Under the pieces are notes generated by a model. That model ran no database searches. It had not been told where the DNA came from and was given only the letters and a program-made list of their open reading frames with translations. Source: Chara braunii (lineage: Eukaryota; Streptophyta; Charophyceae; Charales; Characeae). From it: DNA of 32,138 bases. This document shows positions 10,301-19,213 of the stretch, one piece after another. Both the position numbers and the translations under genes were made by a program. The first letter of the stretch is position 1; the number at the start of each line of letters is the position of its first letter. Where the stretch lies: assembly GCA_003427395.1 (NCBI GenBank), contig BFEA01000092.1, positions 3,323,733 to 3,355,870 on the forward strand, in the 5' to 3' direction.

Positions 10301-11368
10301 GGAAATTTCTTTTTCTCGGGTGAACAATACGTGCAAGGAACCCGACTGTTCATCACTTGCTGGAGTGCTTCAAATCACATGCATAAACACAGATTTCACA
10401 GATTGCGATATCTCACACATGGCTCAATAGAAGATGAATAAGGACCAGGAAGCTCAACTCAATTATCATAACCAGATTAAGAGAGGAAATTCGTGAGTCC
10501 GAAGTATATAGCGCCAAACAGAGTTACAAGTCTTCTTCAACCAACACGTGTACCAGGTCTGGCGCTCATCAGCGCCAACTACCAATCATCATCAACAGCG
10601 CTCAACAAGTGTCACCATAGCTCACTCCTCCCCCTCTCTTGTCTGCTTTCTTCTCTCTCTCCCTCTATGTCTTTAGTCCTGGTTTGCTCACACTCATCAT
10701 GCATTCACTCTCCCTATCACACGAGGAACTACTCTGAATACTACTCACCAGTACTTCTACTACTAACCCTTCTAATGCTACTAATTTCAACAGGCGCAGC
10801 TATGACTGCTTCTCTCAGCCAGCGCCCAGCTCCCTTCTTCTTCCCTAGTGCAGCTCTCTAGCCTGCGCAGTTCACTAGCATTCTGGTGCACAAGTGCGTC
10901 AACACTTCCACACTTTCATGCCAATGAGAATCTGCCGAATGGGAGGCTGACCAGGTCCTTCATACAATTGGATTGGTTGAATGAGGTCTGCGTCCAGCCT
11001 CCTTTCACCTGGTACTCTTACCCAGTACCTGCTGCTGCAAAATGCGTGTCCGAGTACCCTTTCCCATGGTCTGCTGCTGCTGTGGCCGTCGAGCCTATCT
11101 TTTGGACTCCTGGACTGAATTAGACGTGACACTGGGAACTGTGACTGTGCTTGAACTGTGACCTTTGACTTACTATTGAACAGACGTGACCTTGTCTTTA
11201 GCACTAAAACAAAACACAGTGCCTGTTCGTCCAGGATTTGACTGTGACTTTCCACACGACTTTTCCTTTTTATTTGGATGTGACCTTTGCCTCATAGTAC
11301 TTGTCTTTTGGAATGCTATACGTGAAATTAAGTTCTGGTCGTCGGGCCCCACTATGTTGGGGTACTCA
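10301..11368 (-). other. Possible 3' LTR region of the minus-strand chromovirus
   Basis: The chromovirus pol ends at 11438, so its 3' LTR should lie to the left. On the minus strand a purine-rich stretch (GAGAGTAAAAGGG, about 11393-11405) is followed by TGAGTACCCCAACATAGTGG starting at about 11368, a plausible LTR start. No second LTR copy was found to confirm this and the left end is undefined. Small ORFs at 10493-11123 are Ser/Leu-rich and unconvincing. Confidence 0.25.
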
Positions 11369-11437
11369 TTTGGGGTCTGAATCGTAAAGACCCTTTTACT
11401 CTCGCCGGCCTAATTTCGACGTCCTCTGAGAAAGTTC

Positions 11438-11660
11438 TTATCTATTTACAACGTTGATTCCCCTTTTTGCTCGCTCATAGGCGGATACGATATGCGGTGC
11501 TGATTCAATCAGCTCTTCTCTGGTATACTAGCGATCTTCCCTTGGAGCTTGATATGCAAACCTAACTTTGTACTGTCGTTGGGGTCTACCCCTGCGTCCG
11601 GTCTGAACAACGCTTTCACCAATGATTCTATCCACGTCATATTGATCTGCGGCTGGGAAA
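11438..11660 (-). pseudogene. Chromodomain-like tail of gypsy integrase
   Basis: The minus-strand frame ends at the TAA 11438-11440. It reads QYDVDRIIGE, then GRPQRQYKVRFAYQAPREDR, a stop, YTREELIESAPHIVSAYERA and INVVNR. The YDVDRIIG start, the K-V-R-F strand, a position where Trp is expected and the ...P.IV..Y helix are the chromodomain pattern. In chromoviruses this module steers integration towards particular chromatin marks. The in-frame stop is TAG exactly where TGG (Trp) is expected. A one-base shift near 11655 separates it from the upstream integrase frame. Confidence 0.72.
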
Positions 11661-12600
11661 CAGTTCATTAGTTATGCAAGGTAAGAGCTTTGACGCGTGA
11701 AACACCGGGTAAGTATGTAGGTGTAGAGGAATTTCAATCACGTAGGAGGGACCGTCCACGTCTCCTATCACATCCAATACTTGTCATGGTCCTCTGTAGG
11801 CGGGTAACAACTTTTGAGAGATGTTTTCTTCTGGGATAAATTCTTTGGACCTAACCCATACTAGATCGCCTACAGTAAACTGAGAAGGTCTTTTGTGCTT
11901 ATTTGTCTGTTCAACCATCTGATGTTGTGCTTTGACTATATTCTCTTTTACTTTTTCTAGATCTTTTTGGTATTGCATTGCAAATTCCCGTGTTCCCAAC
12001 GGAAGTTTGTGTACTTGATCTGGGCTCAAACAATCTATAGGTCTGCGGGGACGCCATCCCAGATGCAACTCCATCGGAGTTCTGCAAGTAGATAAGTGTA
12101 CAAAGTTGTTATAGGCACTAGCAACTTTGGGCAAATGCTCATCCCAGTCAATCTGGTCGGGACGAATGTACATACGCAGCGTCTATTGCATAATCTTGTT
12201 CATTTGCTCAGTCTGCCCATTCGTCTCTGGGTGCCGCCCTGATGACATTGTCAATTTAGAGCCATAAACATTCATCAGTTGCTGCCATTGTTCACTCGTG
12301 AACCACGAGTCTCTGTCACTAATTATACTCAAGGGATGCCCATAATTTTTCACCCAGTGGTTAAAGAATCCCGAATTACCAAGTCAGTTCTAGCTTCCGA
12401 AGGCAATGCTACAAAAACAACAAATTTACTAAGTCTGTCAACAATCACCATGACTTGAGTCTTCCCATTCCTGCTTTTCACCTTTGTGTCCATAAAATCG
12501 ATAGACACAGAGTCTCCTGGACCTTTTGGGATAGGCAAAGGCTTAATTAGACCAAAGGGACGTTGTGTGGTGCTCTTGTTTTGTTAGCACACTTGACAAC
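11661..12600 (-). pseudogene. Gypsy integrase catalytic core and C-terminal domain (broken)
   Basis: The intact family protein inserts element cDNA into the chromosome. The DDE triad is visible on the minus strand: VSIDFMD (about 12490-12505), HPLSIISDRDSWF (about 12310-12345) and HPETNGQTEQMN (about 12200-12235). Then come DWDEHLPKVASAYN, FTVGDLVWVRSKEF and LLPAYRGP, typical of the post-core region, and YVIEIPLHLHTYPVFHASKL in front of the chromodomain. Breaks: a stop at about 12584-12586, a frameshift at about 12360 and a TAG at about 12181-12183. The catalytic residues survive. Confidence 0.88.
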
Positions 12601-12720
12601 CTTGCACATACGCAATACAATCGGGCTTCATTCGAGGCCAGGTATAGGAACGCAGAAGGTTAGCATAGGTCTTATTCCACCCGAAATGGCCTGCTGTATC
12701 ATGGCACTCCTCCAAGATCA
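12584..12720 (-). pseudogene. Gypsy integrase N-terminal H2C2 zinc-binding domain
   Basis: On the minus strand CHDTAGHFGWNKTYANLLRS is followed by WPRMKPD and GCQVC. This is the H-x4-H ... C-x2-C signature of the N-terminal integrase finger, which helps multimerisation and binding of element ends. It is complete, but a TAA follows directly after GCQVC. Upstream, VHNRLCIPDVEEIKSV is the usual lead-in and is duplicated at about 12938-12987. Confidence 0.85.
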
Positions 12721-12987
12721 CACTTTTAATCTCTTCCACATCTGGAATACAAAGCCTATTATGCACATCTGTTCTTTCAAACAACAATCCTTGAGTTACA
12801 CGATGGTTAGGAAACTCTTGTGGCGCTTCTTGAATACGCTTTAGCATAGCGCCATAGACATGATCAGTGGAATACGCATTCATAATCTTATCTTGCATAG
12901 ACATGATCAGTGAAATACGCATTCCTAACATTATGCACACTTTTAATCTCTTCCACATCTGGAATACAAAGCCTATTATGCACATCT
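12721..12987. repeat. Internal duplications in chromovirus pol
   Basis: The 50 bases at 12721-12770 recur without change at 12938-12987. A second 33-base segment (12853-12885) recurs with two differences at 12896-12928. Together they scramble the linker between RNase H and integrase. The identity suggests the event is more recent than most of the point decay. Confidence 0.9.
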
Positions 12988-12989
12988 AA

Positions 12990-13709
12990 ATATGTTACAA
13001 TCGCACCGAAAAAGTCAGATCTTCGACTCAAAGCATCGGCAACAACATTGTACTTCCCTTTTATTGGCCTAAGTTCAAAGTCATATTGGTCGATTTTCGT
13101 AGTCCACCTTGTCAGTTTAGGTGTCATTTGGGGCTGCGTTTTCAGCCAGCGAAGCGTCTCATGATCTGAGTACACTTTGAAGTAGCGTCCTAGGAGATAG
13201 TAGCGCCAATGATCCAAAGCTTCCCGGAGAGCAAACAACTCTCTTTCATATGTGGAAGCGGCGACTTTCTCACTAGGCAATCGTCGGGACATAAACTCAA
13301 CAGGCCTGTATCCATTCCCATCATCCTGTTGGAGTACAACGCCTATCCCGTACTGACTGGCGTCGGTTGTAACAACGAAGGGCAAAGAAGGATCAACGAC
13401 TTTCAAGAACGGATAATTAATCAAACAATACTTCAGACGTTGAAACGAGGACGTACAGCGATTGGGAGCAGCGATTATCGTGAAGTGTTTAACAAACTTA
13501 CGATAATAGTTAGTTAACTCAAGGAACGACCACAGTTCTGTCAAAGCGCGGGGGTTAGGCCAATCTTGAATGGCTGCAATCTTTTCGTCTTCCGGTTCGA
13601 TTCCTTCTCCATCAAGAACATGCCCCAAGTACAACACTTGTCGCTTTGCCCACTCACATTTCTTGGGGTTCAATTTCAGCTTTGCCTCACACAACTTATT
13701 TAGCACGAG
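12990..13709 (-). pseudogene. Gypsy RT thumb and RNase H (5'-truncated)
   Basis: The minus-strand frame reads LKLNPKKCEWAKRQVLYLGH and VLDGEGIEPEDEKIAAIQDW (end of RT), then NYYRKFVKHF. RNase H follows with its acidic residues: VTTDASQYGIGVVLQQ (Asp), YERELFALREAL (Glu), VYSDHETLRWL (Asp) and YNVVADALSRR (Asp). RNase H removes the RNA strand of the hybrid during replication. The palm with the YxDD box is absent. The N-terminal 30 or so residues of the open frame (13710-13799) are Phe/Ser-rich, come from the adjacent A-rich DNA and are not part of the protein. Confidence 0.9.
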
Positions 13710-13739
13710 AACAAGAACGTTATTGAAAGAAAGGGACAA

Positions 13740-13785
13740 AAGAGAACTGAAAAAAAAAGGAAAAAAAAAGAAAAGAAAAGACGTT
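13740..13785. repeat. A-rich tract
   Basis: A run of A with scattered G lies directly beyond the truncated end of the chromovirus. It could be the tail of another insertion that removed or displaced the RT core; no target duplication was found. Confidence 0.6.
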
Positions 13786-13924
13786 GTAAGGCACGCCACT
13801 TGGCGGGTGGAAGAAAGATGTTATAGAATGCGAAAAAAACAAGGAGAACACTCACACGAGTCCTCGCTCCACTACTCACCAAATATGCACACTTTTGCTT
13901 GATGGAGACAAAGCGTGTCCTCAG

Positions 13925-14105
13925 TGATTTCAGGCGCCGTCCTGCCTTGAGAGGTGGGAGGAAAGGACCGTCTATTTTTCTTATTTTATTTTTTTTCGTT
14001 TTTTTTTTCCCGAATAACTCGAAAGAAAGACAGAAAGAGGCCATGCGCTCCATGATTTCAGGCGCCCTCCTACCTTTAGAGGCGGGAGTAAAGGACAGGA
14101 GCTCG

Positions 14106-14161
<56 letters not shown>

Positions 14162-14190
14162 CGCGAAAAAAAAACAGAAAGAGGTCATGT
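13925..14190. repeat. 129-bp tandem duplication with 52-base poly-T
   Basis: Two units begin with GATTTCAGGCGCC (13925, 14054), each followed by a GGGAGGAAAGGAC/GGGAGTAAAGGAC block, a T-rich run and ACAGAAAGAGGCCATG/GGTCATG. The second unit carries an uninterrupted T52 at 14108-14159. On the minus strand each unit reads as sequence flanked by an A-rich run, so they may be two adjacent poly-A-tailed insertions. ORFs across the homopolymer are artefacts. Confidence 0.8.
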
Positions 14191-14324
14191 ATGTGGCCAT
14201 GAACTCAAGATAAGTACATGGGGGTGGCTAAGAATGACGAGGCCTTGAGATATCATTCTCCAATTGCCGTTACTCAGGCTGTGGACGTGTTTGCGGTCAA
14301 ATCCAATGTGAACTGGTGGTCATT

Positions 14325-14454
14325 GCGGTCAGATGCATTGTGCAAACTGCACGGGTGAGTATGCACTCATTCCATCGGGACCCCAGCTCACCTCATGCGT
14401 GTGCCAACTGAGGGCATACTCACACTATCAATTTTCCAGAATGCATCTGACTGC
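14325..14454. repeat. Inverted repeat with 40-bp arms
   Basis: The left arm 14325-14364 (from GCGGTCAGATGCATT to GTGAGTATGC) pairs with the right arm 14414-14454 (GCATACTCACA to AATGCATCTGACTGC). The outer 15 and inner 10 bases match best; the centre of each arm is diverged. It looks like a small foldback/MITE-type element of about 130 bp. No target duplication could be assigned. Confidence 0.7.
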
Positions 14455-14956
14455 AATTGCGCTCACACCTCGATGAATCTGACTGCTAGAGCGTTGTAGA
14501 ACGCCCAATCTTTCTTTTGTACTTATGTTTTCCATGTTTGGTGAGTGCTGGCGTGTACATATCAGCCCATGATTATTTTTTTCCTTTTTCTTCGGCCTGG
14601 CGGGGCTGCCACACGAGTGAAAACAACAGAAAAATAAAAAAACAAGATATAAAACGGGAAAAAAACACTACGTACAGCCTGCTTTTTGTTCCATCTGCTG
14701 GCAGGTGGTCCAACACTTCAGTTTTCAACGAGGATGATACTCGCTCACTTCCAGGCTCGGCAAAAATAATTATTTGGGTTGTCAAACAGGTCTGGGTGAA
14801 CTGGTGGTTTAAACGGTTTCATAGTCGCACCTCACTTTCCTCGCGTTACGGACGAACTATACATCCGTGTCGATACGTTACAGGTGGCCGCTGAAACGGC
14901 CAGCCACATATCCGCGCGTACGTATGATTCGTCCACACCGGGGCTATATTTGTAAT

Positions 14957-14964
14957 GTCTTTAT
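14957..14964. repeat. 8-bp target-site duplication, left
   Basis: GTCTTTAT is identical to 15815-15822 and fits the nTnnnnAn pattern favoured by hAT transposases. Confidence 0.8.
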
Positions 14965-15282
14965 CATGGTAACCGCCCGGACGACCGGACCGGGTTCCAG
15001 ACATTCCGGTGTCCGGTGTCCAGTGTCTGGTGTCCGTTCCCCATGTCCGGATGGAGGCCCCTGGGGCAAAAAAAAAAAAAAAAAAAGGGGCGGCCCAGGA
15101 CGTTTGTCGGGTCCTAGCCGCCCCTCGAAAAATAACGGGTGAAGTGTCCTTTCACCCCACCGGACATGGCCTAGAGGTCCAGACACAAGACACTGCAGGT
15201 TTTTGAGGTGGCGGGTTTCGCACAGGCCCGAGCAATTTCAAAGCGGCCGTTTCGACGTGGCGCCCACCGCTGCTGCCCGTTG

Positions 15283-15322
<40 letters not shown>

Positions 15323-15814
15323 ACTGACAGTGCTGCCAGTCTGAAGACTCTGACGTTCTGAATTGAACTGCAAAGTTCGAACTTCGAACTTTTAAGTTAC
15401 ATATGAAGTTATGAACTTAAATTACTAAATCCAAAGTTCAAAGTTCAAAGTTAATCATACTATTTTAAAAAACAACTTCTCTGTTTCTTTAGTCTTGTGC
15501 CTGCTTTGCACTATTTGCAACTCTGCATGTCTGCTAGTTAAATGTGCTGGTTGATTTGCTGCAAGACACGTGCTCTGCTGCCTGAACTACAGTGTAAGTG
15601 CCTGCCAACACCCCCACCCAACCCCACCCCACCCCTGTTTGTTTGTTTGTTTGTTTTTTTTGTTTTTTTTTTTTGGGTCCGGACATTTTTGCACCCTGGG
15701 GACAGGTCCGGACTGTCCGGTGATGTCCGGATCACCGGACAGTCCGGACCGGTCCAGACACTGGTCCGGAAGACAGTCCGGAAGTGTCTGGTGTCCGGGT
15801 CCGGGGTTACCATG
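14965..15814. mobile_element. hAT-like non-autonomous DNA transposon, 850 bp
   Basis: The ends are perfect inverted repeats: CATGGTAACC at 14965-14974 and GGTTACCATG at 15805-15814. They are flanked by the 8-bp duplication GTCTTTAT. Both subterminal regions (about 14975-15070 and 15675-15804) are packed with about fifteen GTCCGG/CCGGAC words, and both contain CCTGGGG...GCAAAAA in inverted orientation. TIR and duplication lengths plus repeated subterminal words are the hAT superfamily pattern; the words would be transposase binding sites. No transposase is encoded, so it would need a helper. The interior holds A and T runs, a GA microsatellite (15287-15321), an AT-rich stretch of repeated AAAGTTC words (15372-15455) and a TTTG run near 15640. 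Confidence 0.8.
15287..15321. repeat. (GA)n microsatellite
   Basis: About seventeen GA units inside the hAT-like element. Confidence 0.95.
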
Positions 15815-15822
15815 GTCTTTAT
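15815..15822. repeat. 8-bp target-site duplication, right
   Basis: GTCTTTAT directly follows the right terminal repeat GGTTACCATG. Confidence 0.8.
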
Positions 15823-15869
15823 CCCTCTGATTTTGTCAAAACATGATTGTGTTGGTGTGAGTTTGTAGC

Positions 15870-16160
15870 ATGGAATTCAGCATCCCATTTCGAGTAACAG
15901 ATCACGAGTGTTTGAGAGGTCGTGAATATCTGAAATATCGGGAAAACGAATACTTCTCTCGCCACCCGCGATCGAGACTCCCCGACTTCCCGCATCAGAC
16001 TGGAGAAGAACGCTTATGCGAGTGGGATATTCAACAGGCTTTTGGCCGCAGTCCCCGACCCATGCAATATCCTGACACGCATAAACTTCGGGTATTCACT
16101 AAGTTGGGATTCCTCGCCATCGAAACTGAATTTCCTCCTCACTATTTTATCCTCCCCTAG
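15870..16160 (+). CDS. Unidentified 96-residue open frame
   Basis: The frame runs from ATG 15870 to TAG 16158-16160. I do not recognise it. The composition is protein-like (mixed charge, no low complexity), with MEFSIPFRVTDHECLRGREY near the start and a hydrophobic end, GFLAIETEFPPHYFILP. There is no signal peptide, no membrane helix and no catalytic motif. It begins 47 bases after the hAT-like element's right target duplication, and nothing else coding is near. It could be an exon or element fragment, or chance. Low confidence. Confidence 0.2.
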   Translation: MEFSIPFRVTDHECLRGREYLKYRENEYFSRHPRSRLPDFPHQTGEERLCEWDIQQAFGRSPRPMQYPDTHKLRVFTKLGFLAIETEFPPHYFILP

Positions 16161-16690
16161 CACAATCTAACTGTTATTCCCTATTCATCATCCCGCAAAC
16201 TCGCACCGAGGCTGAGTGCCGGGAACACAGCCTTCGGCTGTGACCGTCCACGTCCGATTCTGAAATCTGTGAGTCCCGTAGGCGCCACGTGTTAGAACAG
16301 CGAGACACCCACTGTGTCCCTCCCCTGCACCGCATACGAACCCGTTGTAGGCGAAGACAGCGACCGACCTGAGTACCCGGCCTTGAGAACCTCAAGCTGA
16401 GAAGAGCCCCTTCCAATCAGAGCCTTTCACATTTTTGTCCTTGGAACCTTGGCACCGGACATCCCAGTTCCGACCTGGGACTCCACCCCACTTTCCTAAA
16501 ATCCTTGGCACACCCCCTTTAGCGCCACTTCTGGGCCCGCTCCCACTCTGATCAGGAAGTCGCGCTGGGCGTGAGGTTAGGGCGTCACATCCATAGCCAG
16601 GCCACTCGCTCTACTGCCGAGTGGTGGGTGAGCAGAGGTCTTGGGCAGCGAGGGACTGTGGTCGGGCATAAGGCGGGTTCAGCAGTGGGA
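16161..16690. other. Anonymous sequence
   Basis: No convincing ORF, RNA gene or repeat unit is visible. The one notable structure is a short hairpin ACAGCCTTCGGCTGTGA near 16228-16244. Confidence 0.5.
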
Positions 16691-16698
16691 CGAGGTAC

Positions 16699-16905
16699 TC
16701 ACCTGGTGTTGAGGAAGTGGGCTGTTCGCTCAGGGTCTTCATGATCTTCTGTGCGGACCTGCTGCAGCTGTAAAGAGTCTAGGTCTGTAGGAGTGTCTGT
16801 CAGTAGTCTGGGCGCTGAGCGCCAAGTAGGAGGGCTACATTGAACATTGGTGATTGGAGACGAGAAGGGACTTTCATTATCATGAGATTTCGATGCTTTG
16901 CTCAA
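16699..16905 (-). other. Possible exon ending at a consensus splice donor (minus strand)
   Basis: The minus-strand frame (ATG at 16905) encodes about 66 polar residues, including TDTPTDLDSLQLQQVRTEDH. It runs into CCAG|GTGAGTACC at about 16692-16703, a near-perfect 5' splice site. A related layout lies at about 18661-18720, where the minus strand reads a similar EDHEDN.R stretch before CTCAG|GTGAGTACC. No acceptor or downstream exon could be assigned and the protein is not recognised. It may be an exon of a gene or of a degenerate element. Confidence 0.25.
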
Positions 16906-17046
16906 TCGTATTTGGTGTGATTTTGCTTTGCATTCTGCTTTCAGTTTCTGCTCAAGTTATCTTGACTTCTGCGAATGCTGCAATCTGGTTTATTCAACTT
17001 TATTGTCATTCGCAATGCTGATTTCCATGCACTTGGACCGGGTGGC

Positions 17047-17200
17047 GCAATAATGAACATGGGGGGCATGTGCCGGTTCAACCAACTGACCGATGCACAG
17101 CACAATAACGAACATGTCGCCAAGCACTGGTTTGACCAACTGACCGATGCACAGCACAATAACGAACATGCGGCCAAGCACTGGTTTGACCAACTGACCG
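17047..17200. repeat. 54-bp tandem repeat
   Basis: Units starting CAACTGACCGATGCACAGCA lie at 17083 and 17137, with a partial unit at 17191 and a diverged partial unit before 17083. Neighbouring full units differ at only a few positions. ORFs running through it on both strands reflect the period being a multiple of three. Confidence 0.92.
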
Positions 17201-17928
17201 GCGCGGTTGCGCTTGGGCGCACCCTTTTCCCAGCAGGTCTGTAGTTATACCAATCTGTGATCTCATCAGCCAAAAGCATGTTAGCTCTTTTTTGTTTTTT
17301 TTTCTTTGGAATCTGGCTAGGCTGTTCTAGCCAATGCTGTGTTCAATTCTGGGGAGTAGCCGCCTTGACCGTTTTCCAGCAGCAAGTCAGAATTTACAGA
17401 AACAGCACACAACCAGCCTCCCCTTCACAGCGCAGAGACCCCGCTGAACAGCATCGATTGCTCCACATGGAGGATTTACTACCAGCCACCTGAAGAGGAA
17501 CTTCATTTCTGCAGGTGAAGGGATAAACTTTGCATACTTCGAGGATCTATCCACTATGCCATCACCAAATCGTCTACAATCCCTTCTTGTTTTTTTTTTT
17601 TTTTGAACCATTTCTCGATTTACGCGTGTCATCCTTGGGTGGGGGGGGCATGCAGGACAATTGTCATCCTGGGGCGCGAGTTATCAGAGACTGTATAGTG
17701 GGTAAACTGGGAAGTCGTACCATGACGGCACCGTCTACGAACCATCTGCCCATGTACCCCTCCCTTCTACCCTTGACAGGGACGGTGCTGTTTAAACTTT
17801 AAAGACACGACTTTGCAATAACCCATGCTGTATGCCTCGTGGAAAGTCTGAGGGCCTCCTGACCGCACTTAGACCCAGGCCAAAGGGGAATATAAACCCC
17901 ACGTAAAGATTCAGGGCCTGGACGAGAT

Positions 17929-17964
17929 ACAGTTGACTAAGTCAACTGTTGGAGACCCCAACAG
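17929..17964. repeat. Perfect palindrome with overlapping hairpin
   Basis: ACAGTTGACT-A-AGTCAACTGT (17929-17949) is a perfect palindrome with 10-bp arms. It overlaps a second hairpin, CTGTTGG-AGACC-CCAACAG (17946-17964). The two structures are mutually exclusive. Function unknown. Confidence 0.75.
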
Positions 17965-18234
17965 TCAAAGTCAAAGTGTACCCAGCCCAGGCCGCCGGTC
18001 AGACGCACACATTTGTTTGTATGCAGGTACCCAGACAGCATCAGGCCCAAAGGGAAGTCTGCAACTGTACCCAAGCCAGGCCCTCGGCTGTGAGTCAATC
18101 TAAACGACTGTGAGGAGGGGACCCGAGGCCAAACAGCCTCGTCAAACACTACAAATGGACTGGTCTCGAGGTGGTCAACATTCAGTCTTGCTATGCTGCT
18201 TGGACGCTGGCTCGACTGTGACTAGACGCTGACA

Positions 18235-18278
18235 TTGACGCTGGCACGACGTTGGCTTGATGCTGGCTTGACGCTGGC
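18235..18278. repeat. 11-bp tandem repeat, four copies
   Basis: TTGACGCTGGC, ACGACGTTGGC, TTGATGCTGGC, TTGACGCTGGC in direct succession. Confidence 0.85.
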
Positions 18279-18352
18279 TGTGCGCATGCACTGTGGACAA
18301 CGACGCGGGGTTGTGGCAGCATGCTGGCGCTTTCTGTTCTGTGCGCCAGGCA

Positions 18353-18600
18353 TTGCTGATATGGCGCTCCCCCCTGTCTACATTACTGATGTGGCGCTAC
18401 CACTTGTCTACCCTGCTGATGTGGCACATGCCACTTGTCTGCATTGCTGATGTGACGCATGCCACTGGTCTACATTGCTGATGTGGCGCTGCCACCTGCC
18501 CACATTGTGTGGCTGATGTGGCGCTGCCACCTATCTTCGTTGATGATGTGGCGCATGCCACCTGTCTCTACATCTGATGTGGCATTGGCCACGCCGTCTA
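18353..18600. repeat. Minisatellite of about 30-33-bp units
   Basis: About eight variable units of the form TTGCTGATGTGGCGCTGCCA followed by C(C/T)TGTCTACA. Each unit contains an inverted TGGCGC/TGGCA...TGCCA core. Unit lengths vary, so the array is diverged. Confidence 0.85.
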
Positions 18601-18774
18601 CATGAGGTGACTGGTTGCGACAAGGAGGGAGATCGGGATCTGTGGTTGATTGGGAACGGGTACTCACCTGAGGTTGACGTCATTACTATATTCTGCTGTT
18701 GTCTTCATGGTCTTCATGAGATAAGAGTGCCACGTGGCACTTCTGTGTGATCAGAACTTTCAGACTTGTTACTA

Positions 18775-18987
18775 TTATTGATTGATGATGTGGAGCGAGA
18801 AGAAGCCCGGAGGAGGAGTGGGATTGGTTGGGCTATTATCTTGTGGTCTTTGATTATTTCTTCCACCTTCTCCCTTATCTATCCTCCCTCCACTCTCTAT
18901 GTCTATTGGTAACGAGATACTGTTTCGGATATCATGATTATAGTGATCGACATGATTAAAGGGGAAAAAATTACGGGGGTGCATCAT
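18775..18987 (-). other. Weak open frame, minus strand
   Basis: A 70-codon frame rich in Asn and Pro (for example NNQRPQDNSPTNPTPPPG) with no recognised family. Downstream on the same strand there is a splice-donor motif at about 18661-18671. Function unknown and coding status doubtful. Confidence 0.15.
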
Positions 18988-18995
18988 TTACAACA

Positions 18996-19213
18996 ATGGC
19001 GAGCATTACTCAAATTGCAGTGTCTGCAGGGGCAGCGATTACCACAACCGACGGAGCATTTCCATACGAATACAAGTCAATAGTCTTCACGATAACTGGA
19101 GACTTGTGCAGATCTGAGACTACTTGTGGTTTGACGTCTGATGAGGCAGACTGGGTTCATTACAACTTATTCAACTCCATTGAAGATACTCTCTGTTAAG
19201 GGGGAGAATATGA
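18996..19213 (+). other. Open frame followed by polypurine-tract-like motif
   Basis: A 67-codon frame (ATG 18996, TAA 19197-19199) is followed at once by AAGGGGGAGAAT (19198-19209) and then TGACATTGTGACAG. A polypurine tract followed by TG is how the 3' LTR of a plant retrotransposon normally begins, so this may be the 3' edge of a plus-strand LTR element. A similar, diverged block (GGAGGGGAGAATTTGAC) lies at about 19430. No matching LTR was found and the peptide is not recognisable as gag or pol. Confidence 0.25.

Larger units (their letters stand above)
11369..13709 (-). mobile_element. Ty3/gypsy chromovirus pol remnant
   Basis: On the minus strand, in gypsy order: end of RT, RNase H, zinc-binding and catalytic integrase, and a chromodomain-like C terminus. 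Everything upstream of the RT thumb (gag, protease, RT palm) is missing; homology stops at about 13703-13709 and A-rich repeats follow. Frameshifts, several stops and an internal rearrangement make it inactive. The chromodomain-type tail assigns it to the chromoviruses, which are widespread in plants and fungi. Confidence 0.9.

Noticed and set aside
11340-11380. Retroviral-type primer-binding site (GGGCCCCAC...GTTGGGG)
   Set aside because: The match is loose, and the pol orientation places an LTR start rather than a primer-binding site here.
13590-13615. tRNA B-box-like GGTTCGATTCC
   Set aside because: It lies in the chromovirus RT coding sequence, with no A box and no cloverleaf.
13700-14200. 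166-codon minus-strand ORF with long Lys run
   Set aside because: Created by poly-T and A-rich tracts next to the truncated chromovirus.
17078-17266. Repeat protein encoded by the 54-bp tandem array
   Set aside because: Open frames exist on both strands only because the period is divisible by three; no start context or domain.
18353-18600. CRISPR-like array
   Set aside because: Units are contiguous and variable with no unique spacers between identical repeats; it is a diverged minisatellite in a eukaryotic context.
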